Below, piece by piece: positions 16,804 to 26,049 of a DNA stretch of 64,000 nucleotides. Location of the stretch: NCBI GenBank assembly GCA_020638995.1, contig JACKHM010000004.1, forward strand, positions 1-64,000, written 5' to 3'. The translations under genes were made by a program, and so were the position numbers. The notes beneath the pieces are model-generated. The model made no database searches and had not been told where the DNA came from. It saw nothing but the letters and a program-made list of their open reading frames with translations. The stretch is from Planctomycetaceae bacterium. GTDB taxonomy: Bacteria; Planctomycetota; Planctomycetia; Pirellulales; Pirellulaceae. The stretch's first letter is position 1. Each line of letters begins with the position of its first letter.

Positions 16804-18528
16804 TCAGACAGGGATAACATCTTGTTCACCGCGTTTTGCGACGCGATAAACTTCTTCGAGGGTCGTAATACCCTTCATTGCCTTCTGAACACCGTCGACG
16901 TAAAGCGTGCGCATGCCGTCCTTTACCGCCTGCTTCCTAATGTCCTGTGTCGAAGCCGCCTGGAAGATTTGTTCGCGGACCTTAGAGGTCACCACAAGCA
17001 ACTCGTGGATTCCGTTTCTGCCACGAAACCCCTTCTTTTGGCAGTAGTTACATCCCTTCCCGTGTGCAAACTCGGCATTTTTCGCCGCTTCGAGAGGAAT
17101 CCCCGCTTCTTCGAGCTGCGCCTCGCTCGGCATGTATTTCGTCTTACAGCGAGCACAAACCACCCGCACGAGCCGTTGAGCAAGGATGCCAATTACGCTG
17201 CTAGCGACCAGGTATCCGGGCACTCCCATGTCCGTCATGCGTGTAACAGCACTTGCCGCATCGTTCGTATGAAGCGTACTGAATACCAAGTGTCCCGTTA
17301 AAGATGCTTGAATTCCCATCGAAGCAGTCTCCGTATCGCGCATCTCTCCTACCAGAATGATATTCGGTGCTTGCCGCAACATAGCGCGAATGATGAGCGC
17401 GAAGTCCAGTCCGATGCTGTGCTTTACTTCACATTGATTGATGCCTGGCAGGTAGTACTCGACCGGGTCTTCGGCGGTGATGATCTTTGTGTCGGGGCGA
17501 TTTAAGAAATTAAGGCCGGCGTAGAGCGTCGTCGTCTTTCCCGATCCAGTTGGGCCGGTGACCAGCAGAATGCCGTTTGGGCGCTTAATAAGCTGGGTAA
17601 ATTTATTGAACGTGTCCTCCGAGAAGCCAAGTTGCTTCACCCCGACTTTGATGTTGTCTTTATCCAGTAGACGCATGACCACTGATTGGCCGTGGTTGGT
17701 TGGCAGAACGCTGACTCGAAGATCGAGTTCTTTTTCACCCACCGTGACCTTGATTCGCCCGTCTTGCGGGCGTCGTCGCTCGGCGATGTCTAATTTCGAC
17801 AGAATCTTGATACGCGAAAGGATAGCGGAAAGTAGTCGTCGGGGGGGGCTATCTCGCTCGACGAGCACTCCATCGATTCGATAGCGGATACGAATCCGAT
17901 TCTCAAACGGCTCGACATGAATGTCCGATGCTCGAAGCTGAACGGCTTCACTGATCATCAGATGGACCAGTCGGACAACAGGCGCGCTGTTTTCGTCGAC
18001 AACCTCACCGCCCTCGCCGGTTTCGCCCTCTGTTTCAGTGAAGTCGATGGCGGTATCCGTGAATTCTTGCAGCATCGAGTCGGCGCTTTCGCCTTCGACC
18101 TGCCCATAGTAGCGGTTAATGGCCTCCTGGATCGCTTCGTCCGGGGCCAATGCCACGTCGACTCGCCGGTTAAGAATGAAACGCAGCTTCTCGATGGTTT
18201 CAATATCCAGCGGGTCGCTCATGATAACGACAAGCGAGTCGTCCTCTTCGGACATCGGCAGAATGCCGTTTTCGCGAGCAACCGACTCGGGCACTAGTTC
18301 GATGATGTTCTCTGGGATACTGACTTCCGAGAGGTCGACATAATCGAGTTTGTGATGCTCGGCCATGGCCCGCATGACATCCTCGCCCGAGGCATAATGC
18401 AGTTGGACGAGACACTCGGCGACCTTTTTATCGTTATCGCGGGCCATTCGCTCAGCTTCGGACAATTGGTCCAAGCTGATCGTACCTCGATGGAGCAATA
18501 GATCAGTGTAGTCACGCGTCTTAGCCAT
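16804..18528 (-). CDS. GspE/PilB-type assembly ATPase (first copy, first gene of cluster)
   Basis: This 574-aa protein is the first gene in the direction of transcription of the secretion/pilus cluster. It starts MAKTRDYTDLLLHRGTISLD with an MshEN-type N-terminal domain, then the ATPase core: Walker A GPTGSGKTTT near residue 330, MLRQAPNIILVGEMRD, and FSTLHTNDAAS. A CARC...CNYC zinc motif lies near residues 465-505. The N-terminal linker holds an acidic stretch (ETEGETGEGGEVVDENSAP) absent from the second copy. A candidate sigma70-like promoter lies about 110 bp upstream. It should hydrolyse ATP to drive subunit insertion into the fibre. Confidence 0.92.
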   Translation of the reverse strand: MAKTRDYTDLLLHRGTISLDQLSEAERMARDNDKKVAECLVQLHYASGEDVMRAMAEHHKLDYVDLSEVSIPENIIELVPESVARENGILPMSEEDDSLVVIMSDPLDIETIEKLRFILNRRVDVALAPDEAIQEAINRYYGQVEGESADSMLQEFTDTAIDFTETEGETGEGGEVVDENSAPVVRLVHLMISEAVQLRASDIHVEPFENRIRIRYRIDGVLVERDSPPRRLLSAILSRIKILSKLDIAERRRPQDGRIKVTVGEKELDLRVSVLPTNHGQSVVMRLLDKDNIKVGVKQLGFSEDTFNKFTQLIKRPNGILLVTGPTGSGKTTTLYAGLNFLNRPDTKIITAEDPVEYYLPGINQCEVKHSIGLDFALIIRAMLRQAPNIILVGEMRDTETASMGIQASLTGHLVFSTLHTNDAASAVTRMTDMGVPGYLVASSVIGILAQRLVRVVCARCKTKYMPSEAQLEEAGIPLEAAKNAEFAHGKGCNYCQKKGFRGRNGIHELLVVTSKVREQIFQAASTQDIRKQAVKDGMRTLYVDGVQKAMKGITTLEEVYRVAKRGEQDVIPV

Positions 18529-18837
18529 GTTTTTCTGGAATCCTTCGTCTAGACCGGTCGGCGGTGCGGTGATCCTGGCGAATGCCGATCGCAGATTCGC
18601 GCCGCTCGTTCCATTCTATCGCAAGTTACATCTTGCCTTACTGCGAGTTGGCTTGTCAATAATCTAAACCCCCACCCTATAAGGATCTGCGTCGATCTTC
18701 CGTCACAAATTATGGCGAGTTAATCGGATTGATCACTTGGAAAGTGATCGCCACGAAAGTCAAGAGTATGGCAGACCCAAGGGGAAGGTGGACAGGCGGG
18801 GAGTCATGAGGGGACCGGCAGCACGGCGCGAACTTGG
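18529..18837. other. intergenic spacer between sulfatase 3' end and ATPase 5' end
   Basis: About 310 bp between two minus-strand genes. Apart from the candidate promoter at 18630-18659 nothing was recognised; no open frame has a ribosome binding site and no terminator-like hairpin with a T-run was found. Confidence 0.4.
18630..18659 (-). promoter_or_regulatory. candidate sigma70-type promoter for the pilus/secretion cluster
   Basis: On the minus strand a perfect TTGACA (18654-18659) is followed after 18 bp by CAAGAT (18630-18635), a weak match to TATAAT. It points into the first GspE/PilB gene with a leader of about 95 nt. The -10 is poor, so this is a suggestion only. Confidence 0.3.
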
Positions 18838-20304
18838 CTAAATCTTGCCGGGTGGCCGCATGCCAACGCCTTGTCGCTTTGTGAGAGTGTCGCCTAGTTC
18901 ATGCCGCATCTCCTCGGCAAGTTGCTGTATTCGCGCAACCACTTTCGGGTGCTGCTCGGCGACGTTTGTCGTTTCTCCAACGTCGTTTTCGAGATCAAAC
19001 AATGCCAAGTCGATTTTGGCCGACGAATAGTTCACCGGGATTCCACCAGTTCCGCCTTGTCTTCCATCGAGCGTGCGATACCCATGTGGAAAGTGCAACT
19101 TCCACTTACCCATACGCACGGCTTGGAGTTCCTTGCCGTAGTACATGAAGTAGGCCTCGTGCGGACTGGTGGCATCTGGTTCGCCTCGCATCAGCCGCAG
19201 AATGCTCTTACCATCGATTTTGTGGGACGGGAGTTCTGCACCGCAAATCTCAGCGACTGTCGGCAAAATGTCGATCGTCATTGCCGGTTCGCTGCACTTC
19301 GTGCCCGCCGGAATTGTGCCGGGCCACCACATGACGGTTGACTCCCGGCAACCGCCATCGAACATCGTGCCCTTGCCTTCTCGAAGCGGTCCGGCTGTGC
19401 CAGCATGATTCCCATAGCTCAGCCACGGTCCATTGTCGGCTGTGAAGATGACAAGTGTATTGTCGGCGATGTCATTCTTCCGCAGTGCATCGAGGATCTG
19501 GCCAACCGACCAGTCGACTTCCATCATCACATCGCCGAACAATCCTCGGTCGCTCTTGCCTTTGAATTTGTCAGAAACGTAGAGCGGAACATGCACCATG
19601 CTGTGGGGAACATACAGGAAGAAGGGGCGGTCCTTATTCTGGTCAATGAAACTTACGGCATGTTCGGTGTACTGCGTCGTAAGTTGCTCTTGGTCTTTGC
19701 CGGTGACTTGCGGGTTGATGATGTCGTTCTTGTCGATCAGTGGTAGGTGGGGCCAACGCTTGAGGCGTTGTTCGATTGGCAAGTGCGCGACGCCCGGATG
19801 ATACGGCCACATGTCGTTCGAATAAGGCAGGCCGAAATAGTCGTCGAACCCGTGCTGCATCGGTAGAAATTGCTTGTGATGGCCGAGGTGCCATTTTCCA
19901 TAGCAAGCCGTCGCGTATCCCTGCTGCTTACAAATCTCGGCGATTGTCACCTCATCCGCGTTGATTCCGATATTTGATTGCGGACCGAGCGCGCCCAGAA
20001 TACCCACGCGGACGTTATAGCAGCCGGTTAATAATCCAGCCCGCGACGCCGAGCAAACCGCTTGCGTCACATAGAAATCCGTAAAGATCCGCCCTTCCTT
20101 TGCCATGCGGTCAAGATTCGGAGTTGTGTATCCCGTGGCACCAAACGGTCCGATGTCGCCATACCCCATGTCATCAATGAAAATGACAACCACATTCGGC
20201 GGGCGATCGGCGGCTGAGGCCGACTGGGAGACAGCAGCGAGAACTGCAATACTGATTATGGTTAGCGTGAGAGCAGCTTGAGCAATTCTTTGGCAGCGAG
20301 ACAT
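18838..20304 (-). CDS. secreted Cys-type sulfatase
   Basis: The 488-aa protein has a signal peptide (hydrophobic stretch AALTLTIISIAVLAAV, likely cleavage after SASA near residue 31). The sulfatase fold follows, starting RPPNVVVIFIDDMGYGD, where the two Asp residues at 44-45 bind calcium. The catalytic motif is CSASR at residues 84-88 (C-x-A-x-R), in which Cys84 would be converted to formylglycine by an FGE enzyme. GKWHLGHHK and FTADNGPWLSYGNH provide the other expected metal and sulfate ligands. Length is normal for a family S1 arylsulfatase. Pirellula-type planctomycetes encode many of these to attack sulfated algal polysaccharides; the substrate here is unknown. There is no carbohydrate-degrading partner next to it. 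Confidence 0.92.
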   Translation of the reverse strand: MSRCQRIAQAALTLTIISIAVLAAVSQSASAADRPPNVVVIFIDDMGYGDIGPFGATGYTTPNLDRMAKEGRIFTDFYVTQAVCSASRAGLLTGCYNVRVGILGALGPQSNIGINADEVTIAEICKQQGYATACYGKWHLGHHKQFLPMQHGFDDYFGLPYSNDMWPYHPGVAHLPIEQRLKRWPHLPLIDKNDIINPQVTGKDQEQLTTQYTEHAVSFIDQNKDRPFFLYVPHSMVHVPLYVSDKFKGKSDRGLFGDVMMEVDWSVGQILDALRKNDIADNTLVIFTADNGPWLSYGNHAGTAGPLREGKGTMFDGGCRESTVMWWPGTIPAGTKCSEPAMTIDILPTVAEICGAELPSHKIDGKSILRLMRGEPDATSPHEAYFMYYGKELQAVRMGKWKLHFPHGYRTLDGRQGGTGGIPVNYSSAKIDLALFDLENDVGETTNVAEQHPKVVARIQQLAEEMRHELGDTLTKRQGVGMRPPGKI

Positions 20305-20436
20305 TGGTGACTCCTTGAAGATTGGCGGTAGCTTCGGCCACCAGTATCTTCGCTGCCCAGGCGGACGTCAAACCTGACCGAGGATCAATTTGCTCACAGT
20401 GTTTCGCAAGGAACGTCTCGCAAGTAACATAACTTC

Positions 20437-20442
20437 AAGGAG
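20437..20442 (+). promoter_or_regulatory. Shine-Dalgarno AAGGAG that fixes a TTG start
   Basis: AAGGAG at 20437-20442 is followed by a 7-nt spacer and TTG at 20450. The TTG gives the protein start MSEKYHVRLCKES, as in the QueD family. The longer reading from 20390 adds 20 residues with no ribosome binding site. Confidence 0.7.
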
Positions 20443-20449
20443 AAGCGAG

Positions 20450-20941
20450 TTGTCCGAGAAGTATCACGTTCGGTTGTGTAAGGAGAGCATGGTCTTTAGC
20501 GCCGCGCATTTCATCACATTCAACGGCAACGTCTGCGAGCGGCTGCATGGTCACAACTACAAGGTCGAGGTGCTCGTTTTCGGCGATTTGGACGAGAATC
20601 AGTATGTCGTCGACTTCATCGCACTACGCGATTCTTTGCAGCAAATCGTCACCGAACTCGATCACTATATGCTGTTGCCGACAGAGCACCCTGCGATTCA
20701 TGTGGCATCGAACAGTGATGAAGTCGAAGTTACTTTTGAACAGCGGCGATGGGTATTTCCCCGCGGCGATTGTGTTTTGTTACCCGTCGCCAATACGACT
20801 GCCGAACTGGTCGCACGATATATCGGTCGCAGGCTGCTCGATGACTTGGAAGAGAAAACAGGGACTCGAATCGGTCGATTGCAGGTAGCGGTCGATGAGA
20901 ACGGCGGCCAATGGGGCGTGTGTGAACTCTCAGACGCATAG
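20450..20941 (+). CDS. queD: 6-carboxytetrahydropterin synthase / 6-pyruvoyl-tetrahydropterin synthase family protein
   Basis: Read from TTG at 20450 this is a 163-aa protein with the T-fold 6-PTPS signature. The zinc ligands are His20 (FSAAHF) and His33/His35 (CERLHGHNY), and Cys29 sits at the catalytic position. A later DFIALRDSLQQIV segment and ELDHYMLL fit QueD, as does CELSDA at the end, where Glu is the pterin anchor. QueD makes 6-carboxytetrahydropterin for queuosine. 6-PTPS proper acts in biopterin synthesis, so the exact substrate is not certain. No queC/queE/folE neighbours are present. The gene starts 146 bp from the divergent sulfatase. Confidence 0.85.
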   Translation: MSEKYHVRLCKESMVFSAAHFITFNGNVCERLHGHNYKVEVLVFGDLDENQYVVDFIALRDSLQQIVTELDHYMLLPTEHPAIHVASNSDEVEVTFEQRRWVFPRGDCVLLPVANTTAELVARYIGRRLLDDLEEKTGTRIGRLQVAVDENGGQWGVCELSDA

Positions 20942-20972
20942 CTGGTAACAGCGTTCCGGAGTTTTCGACGTT

Positions 20973-21019
20973 CAGGTTTCAGTGTCCAGTGTTTTGAATT
21001 CCTGAACACTGAAAACCTG
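20973..21019. repeat. inverted repeat between convergent genes
   Basis: CAGGTTTCAGTGT (20973-20985) pairs with ACACTGAAAACCTG (21006-21019) with one bulged base, forming a stem of about 13 bp over a 20-nt loop. It lies between the end of the queD-like gene and the end of the convergent beta-helix gene, so it may act as a bidirectional transcription stop. There is no clear T-run on either side, and the sequence also resembles TTCAG-rich spacer repeats seen elsewhere in the window. Confidence 0.45.
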
Positions 21020-21039
21020 TAGCCGAATTCTTTGGATTC

Positions 21040-24000
21040 CTACTTCTTCTCTTTCCACTCGACAACGCGGAAGGCACCATCGGAATTGGCGTATTCGTAC
21101 GCTCCAATCTCGACCACCTTGAACGAAGGTCGTGCATTCCCTTCCATGTCGTATGGCACCATCACTGAAGTGTCCATGCCAGCGTTGATCGCCGGCGATC
21201 CTTTGCCGAGGTGATAGTCACCCACCGCAGCGTTCGCGAATTGCGGATTCTTGACAATCGTCGTGTCGTTCGGGTCCGTTGTTCGATAGAACGGGGCCGT
21301 GAATCCGTGGATCAGATTGTGCGAATGAGTTAGCTGTGCATCACCTTGTCCAATTCCGTAACCGGCGGGATCGCCCCCGATACTTGCCAAATTTGTAATG
21401 ACATTGTTATGAATGTTCGCCGATCCGTTCGGGGCATATACGCCCCAATAGGTGAGGTTTACAAGCGTGTTGTTATAGAGGTCATGTACGGGCACCGTCG
21501 CCTCCGTCCCGTACGTGTAGAGGTAGGCACCGCTATAAAAGCCGGAGAAGACATTGTTCGTCGCGTTGACGGAACCGCCATAGCTCAGAATGCCCCACCC
21601 GTTGCCATTACTTGTCGATCCCTCGAACCGATTGCTCGTGAGAACGGTCGTTTGCGTGGGAAGGTGCTGATAGTAGCCGCTCACGCTCCCAGTGCTCACG
21701 CAGTTCGTCAACGAGACGCTCGACTGCGAGTTCAAGAATCCGTAGTACTGGCTGTTCTGAACCGCAACATTCCGGAACGCGATGTTGCTGCCGCCGACGG
21801 TGTACGGACCATAGCCGTTGTTGGCAATCGTCATCCGAGCCGCACTGTGATCGACAAGCAGATTGCACCGATTGTAGTACACACTTTGGTACGCGTTGTT
21901 CGTGATCGAAGTGTTCGTGACGTCGAACTGATTCTGGTCTGCGTTGTAGACATAGATGCCTTGGTAATTGCCGTCGACGCTGCATCCCGATAGCGTCTGG
22001 ACATTCGAGTTGAACAACGCCTTATGAGCCCACTCGTCCTCCTGTGGGTAATTGACGTGATAGACAACTCCCCAGCGCCCGTTGCCGGTCATCACAGAGT
22101 TCTCGACTTTCACAGACTTGTTATAAGACGTATACAGCCCGTCGCCTGCGTTGTTGCGGAAAACGGAGTTCTTGATTTCGACGGGCCCGTAGTATGTGAG
22201 CAGCCCATGATGCTCGGTGCTGTTCTCGAACACACAGTTGTCAACGGTCAGCTTATCGTCCCACCCATTGTCCCAGGGCGAAGAGTTCCACAACATGTTG
22301 TGTCCGTTGCCACTAAAAGTCGAGTTCTTTAGGGAAACATTGCTATCGTAGGTCCGCATACCCCATCTGCTGTTGTCGGCAACCTTCAAATCTGTGACGG
22401 TAAGATTCGATTTGCTCGCATAGAACCCATCGAGGTTATTACGCGAGACCCAACTGCCCGATGTTGCAGGGCTTAGGTTGAAGGTTGAGTTGACAAAGTA
22501 GATGCCGATACCACCGTTCTCAGTCGCCTGACTGTTGGTCATTTCAATGCGATCGGTTTTGATCGAGTTAAAGCCGATGCCATGCGAGGTGTTATTCGAG
22601 AAGTCACAGTTCGCGATTTTGGTGGGTGCTGCACCTTCGCGCCACGCCCATTCGCCGTCCTGCTCGCTGTAGTAGCGACCATCGTTGTAGCAATAAAAGC
22701 CCCAACTACCGTTGGCGTTGAACTTCGAGTTTTTGGCGACGAAGGACTTGGCATAATGCGAGTGCAGTCCGCCGCTGCCGTTACCCGTAAAGACTGAGTT
22801 TTGCACCACGACGTCGTCAGAGTAGCTGAGCACACCCCAACCGCTGTTATTGGAAATCGTAACGCCGTCGAACAGCAGCTTTCCGTAGTGACTTGTAATT
22901 CCATGTCCGTTGTTCGTGATCTGCCATTTCGAACCCGCTGACCCGTTAGTGAACTTCAGATCGCACAACTCCGCGTACAACCCATGTCCGGGATTGCCTT
23001 GGATGGGTGTGTTGATCATCGCAATCCATTCATCGGTCGTGTTGGCGAGATACATGCCGTGTAACACGTTGTCCACGATGGCACAATCGACGAACGTCCC
23101 CTTCGTCGCGCCGGTAACCCAATCCCAGTCGCCGTCAACCTTTCCGTAGTACTTTCCATCGCTGCGGTACGACACTCCCCATGTGCCATTCTTCGTAAAT
23201 GTTGAGCTCGCAGCGTTGAACGACTGATTGTAGTAAGACTGCAAACCGCCGGTGCCGTTGCCCGAGAAGGTGCAATTGCGCACCGTCACATTGCCGTAAT
23301 AGGTCAACGCTCCCCATTCGGCGTTGTCGACACAGTCGATACCATCGAGCAGTGTCGTTCCGTATTGAGTTCGAATGCCGTAGCCGTTTTCAGTAACCAC
23401 AGATGTCGCGTTTCTGGAAGTCTTCGTGATTTTCAAATCGCCGCTCATGGCATAGACGCCGTATCCGGTGTTCTTGCGAACCGTCGAGTCGATAAGATCG
23501 AGCACACCTTTTTCGGGCGATTCGCCGATGTAAAGTCCGTTACTCGTATTCTCAATAATCGAGCATCCGACGAGTTTGCCGGGCGCTGTTAACCTCCCGG
23601 CCCAGTCTTTGTTTCCGGAAAAGATGCTTCGCTCAACCAACAGATCTGTGTGTTGTGACGAGTTCATTCCTACGTCGTTGTTCGTGAGTTCACAGTCGGA
23701 CAAAGTGATATTGCCTTTAAGCGTCACCAAACCAGTGGCGTTACCAGCGAACACACAGTTCTTGAGCAAGGCCGTGGAATCTTCCAGCGAGAGACCATCG
23801 CTGCTATCGCTAAATGTGCTTTTACTCGCCTCTAAATTTCCCGCGACCAGCCGAACAGCCGCTTTGCTGCCCCCACTGACGGTCGTGCGATCGAACGAAA
23901 GGTCGCTCCCGTGACCGGCGATAATGTACTCGCTGCCCGAGATATTCCATTGTTTCAATTCATTAGGGTCGAAGGCGAGGTCCGAGTCTTTTGCGAACAG

Positions 24001-26049
24001 ACCGAAAGTCCTGTTGTTCGTGAGCGACAGGTCTTTCACACTTGACTGCGAAGTACTCGTATTGGCCAGCCATACGCCGCCGATTCCATTCGAATCGATC
24101 GTGCAGTTTTTCAGAGTGTTTGTCTCTTGCAGACTTAGACCCCAAGTCTTGTTGCGCGAGTAGTCTGACACTTTGGAAGCAAATGTCCCAGAAGTTACGA
24201 ACATCACACCGGCATCGTTTCCGTTGAACTTGGAGCCGGTTATTTCGATTTCCGGCTGCGAAGGAGTCTTCCAGCCCGCAGGCCGGTTCGCATTGTTTTT
24301 CTTACCTGCTACGGAATTGGGCTTCGGATTTACGGCCGCCTTCTGCGCAGCTTCCCACGCCGCGAAGAAGTCTAAGGACGCCTGACTGCGATTCCCATTT
24401 GTTGTGTCGCGGAGACCTTGGTCGTAGAACTCTTCGGCCGTCTCCAAAATGGTTGGATCTCCGTTTATACAATAAGCATCGCTGATGGCACAATTCGCCA
24501 GCGCTGCATCAGCTTCCAACAGCAACGTCATGGCTTGCAGAATGACGTCAGCTTCTTCATCAGTGACGCCCGTGTTGTCCTGCACGGGGTACAGCGACAC
24601 GAGCATGACCAGGTCTTGGAAGTCCGCAAACGTACTTTTCAGGTCCGTTGTATAGAGCTCGTACAGAAAAATGGCTTGATTCTTCTCGAGGTCAATGCGA
24701 TTGGACGCGTCGACATAGGGGCCAACGTACTGAGCGACCGACTTCTGCCCGCCGGCACCTTTAATATCCGGCACCGCATCGCCGTCTCGCAAGACAATCA
24801 AGTTGGCAGATTGGCTGGTCGAGTCGACGGTCAAATGCTCTGAGTACGACCTGCCCTGCTTCCGCCAAGATCGACCCGTAATCCCAATCGAAGTGCTCGC
24901 GGGATGCGTGTCGGGACTGGAGAACTCTCGCGGATTGTTCTTGTCGTTGACATCACCAGAATCCGGATTGTTAAATGCGCCCCACGGTTCATACACCTTG
25001 TTGCCAACCTTGATTTTCGTCGTCACCGAGTAGCTCGGGAGCTCAACACCCAGCACCTGGGCATCTAACTTAAAGGGCTGGTTAACTACGACTTCGTTAC
25101 CGCTAATAAAGAAACTGATGTCATCCGTATAGACAGCGTTTAACTTGTCGATGGCATCTTTCGAGTTGCGATATACCGTTGGACCGGAAGCCAGCGTAGT
25201 GTGCCAAGCGTCTTGCCAATAAGCGTTTGCCAGCGAATTACGGATCGCGATTCTCGCGTCGGCGATCGCCTGGCGATACAGGGTCGTCGACGGATTGATC
25301 GTTCCAAGTAAGTTGTATGCGTCTTCCTTCAGACTCTTGGGAGTCGTTCCCGAGCAATCACACGTGCCGGTGACCGGACCTTGGCCATCGCCGTCCTCGA
25401 CATGAATTCCATTTCCGCCGTTGTCGATGATCTCCGAGTCATCAATCAGAACGGTCGAATTTTTCGACACTTCGATAGCGTGGCTGCGGCAACGCGATAT
25501 GCGACTTTGGTTGAGATGAAGCTTGGAGTCGCCGTCGACTTGAATGCCTGAATTTGTAAAATCAGAGAGATCGCATTGGTCAAACGTCAGACTTCCGTCT
25601 TGCAGCAGTAACGGTTGTCGACCGCCGGTGAATCGGCAGTTGATAAACGTACAATCGAAGGCGTCTTGCGTGACGACAGCGCGATCCGAAGGAACCGCAA
25701 ATTGAAAGCCGTTAAAGACAATGTTGTTGCTGTTGACAATCTTGACCGGACCACTGATTACAACCGTTGCGGACTGAGCGACTTGAAAGACCAGTTGCTG
25801 CTTCTTGGTCTTGCCAGTGACATCGACGGCATCCGCGTAAGTCCCGGAATCGACGATCACTACATCGTTGTTTTTTGCACTCTGCGCGGCCTTTCTGATG
25901 GTCAGAAACGCATTCCTCGATTTCAGGCCGTTGTTTTTGTCGCTGCCGTTCTTGGAGACGTAGAACGTCTTCGCATCGGCAACAGACACGACGATCAACG
26001 TCAGAATCAAGACAACAGTCAATCGACACATAGATTTCAAGATGTTCAT
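21040..26049 (-). CDS. very large secreted right-handed parallel beta-helix protein
   Basis: The ATG at 26047-26049 gives about 1669 residues with a clean signal peptide (MNILKSMCRLTVVLILTLIVVSVADA); the frame is open 48 codons further upstream but without export signal logic. The mature protein begins KTFYVSKNGSDKNNGLKSR, the usual opening of DUF1565/pectate-lyase-like beta-helices, followed by rungs of about 22-25 residues. Residues of about 228-600 are a non-repetitive insertion with TCDCSG, a GNEVVVNQPFKLDA beta region and a helical part, TDEEADVILQAMTLLLEADAAL. From 600 to about 1620 the rungs (NNTxxGLY, NSxFSGNGxWG) resume and are organised in longer units of about 160 residues. It ends with IGAYEYANSDG, as in many planctomycete beta-helix proteins. 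It is probably secreted or at the cell surface; no catalytic residues can be named. Confidence 0.88.
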   Translation of the reverse strand: MNILKSMCRLTVVLILTLIVVSVADAKTFYVSKNGSDKNNGLKSRNAFLTIRKAAQSAKNNDVVIVDSGTYADAVDVTGKTKKQQLVFQVAQSATVVISGPVKIVNSNNIVFNGFQFAVPSDRAVVTQDAFDCTFINCRFTGGRQPLLLQDGSLTFDQCDLSDFTNSGIQVDGDSKLHLNQSRISRCRSHAIEVSKNSTVLIDDSEIIDNGGNGIHVEDGDGQGPVTGTCDCSGTTPKSLKEDAYNLLGTINPSTTLYRQAIADARIAIRNSLANAYWQDAWHTTLASGPTVYRNSKDAIDKLNAVYTDDISFFISGNEVVVNQPFKLDAQVLGVELPSYSVTTKIKVGNKVYEPWGAFNNPDSGDVNDKNNPREFSSPDTHPASTSIGITGRSWRKQGRSYSEHLTVDSTSQSANLIVLRDGDAVPDIKGAGGQKSVAQYVGPYVDASNRIDLEKNQAIFLYELYTTDLKSTFADFQDLVMLVSLYPVQDNTGVTDEEADVILQAMTLLLEADAALANCAISDAYCINGDPTILETAEEFYDQGLRDTTNGNRSQASLDFFAAWEAAQKAAVNPKPNSVAGKKNNANRPAGWKTPSQPEIEITGSKFNGNDAGVMFVTSGTFASKVSDYSRNKTWGLSLQETNTLKNCTIDSNGIGGVWLANTSTSQSSVKDLSLTNNRTFGLFAKDSDLAFDPNELKQWNISGSEYIIAGHGSDLSFDRTTVSGGSKAAVRLVAGNLEASKSTFSDSSDGLSLEDSTALLKNCVFAGNATGLVTLKGNITLSDCELTNNDVGMNSSQHTDLLVERSIFSGNKDWAGRLTAPGKLVGCSIIENTSNGLYIGESPEKGVLDLIDSTVRKNTGYGVYAMSGDLKITKTSRNATSVVTENGYGIRTQYGTTLLDGIDCVDNAEWGALTYYGNVTVRNCTFSGNGTGGLQSYYNQSFNAASSTFTKNGTWGVSYRSDGKYYGKVDGDWDWVTGATKGTFVDCAIVDNVLHGMYLANTTDEWIAMINTPIQGNPGHGLYAELCDLKFTNGSAGSKWQITNNGHGITSHYGKLLFDGVTISNNSGWGVLSYSDDVVVQNSVFTGNGSGGLHSHYAKSFVAKNSKFNANGSWGFYCYNDGRYYSEQDGEWAWREGAAPTKIANCDFSNNTSHGIGFNSIKTDRIEMTNSQATENGGIGIYFVNSTFNLSPATSGSWVSRNNLDGFYASKSNLTVTDLKVADNSRWGMRTYDSNVSLKNSTFSGNGHNMLWNSSPWDNGWDDKLTVDNCVFENSTEHHGLLTYYGPVEIKNSVFRNNAGDGLYTSYNKSVKVENSVMTGNGRWGVVYHVNYPQEDEWAHKALFNSNVQTLSGCSVDGNYQGIYVYNADQNQFDVTNTSITNNAYQSVYYNRCNLLVDHSAARMTIANNGYGPYTVGGSNIAFRNVAVQNSQYYGFLNSQSSVSLTNCVSTGSVSGYYQHLPTQTTVLTSNRFEGSTSNGNGWGILSYGGSVNATNNVFSGFYSGAYLYTYGTEATVPVHDLYNNTLVNLTYWGVYAPNGSANIHNNVITNLASIGGDPAGYGIGQGDAQLTHSHNLIHGFTAPFYRTTDPNDTTIVKNPQFANAAVGDYHLGKGSPAINAGMDTSVMVPYDMEGNARPSFKVVEIGAYEYANSDGAFRVVEWKEKK

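Noticed and set aside
21346..21993. A 215-codon plus-strand open frame rich in Val, Arg and Ile
   Set aside because: Antisense of the beta-helix gene; the repetitive rungs create long shadow frames.
21600..24100. Regularly spaced similar DNA segments that could suggest a CRISPR array
   Set aside because: The similarity follows coding periodicity of the beta-helix rungs, repeats are imperfect and there are no constant 20-40 bp repeats or cas genes.
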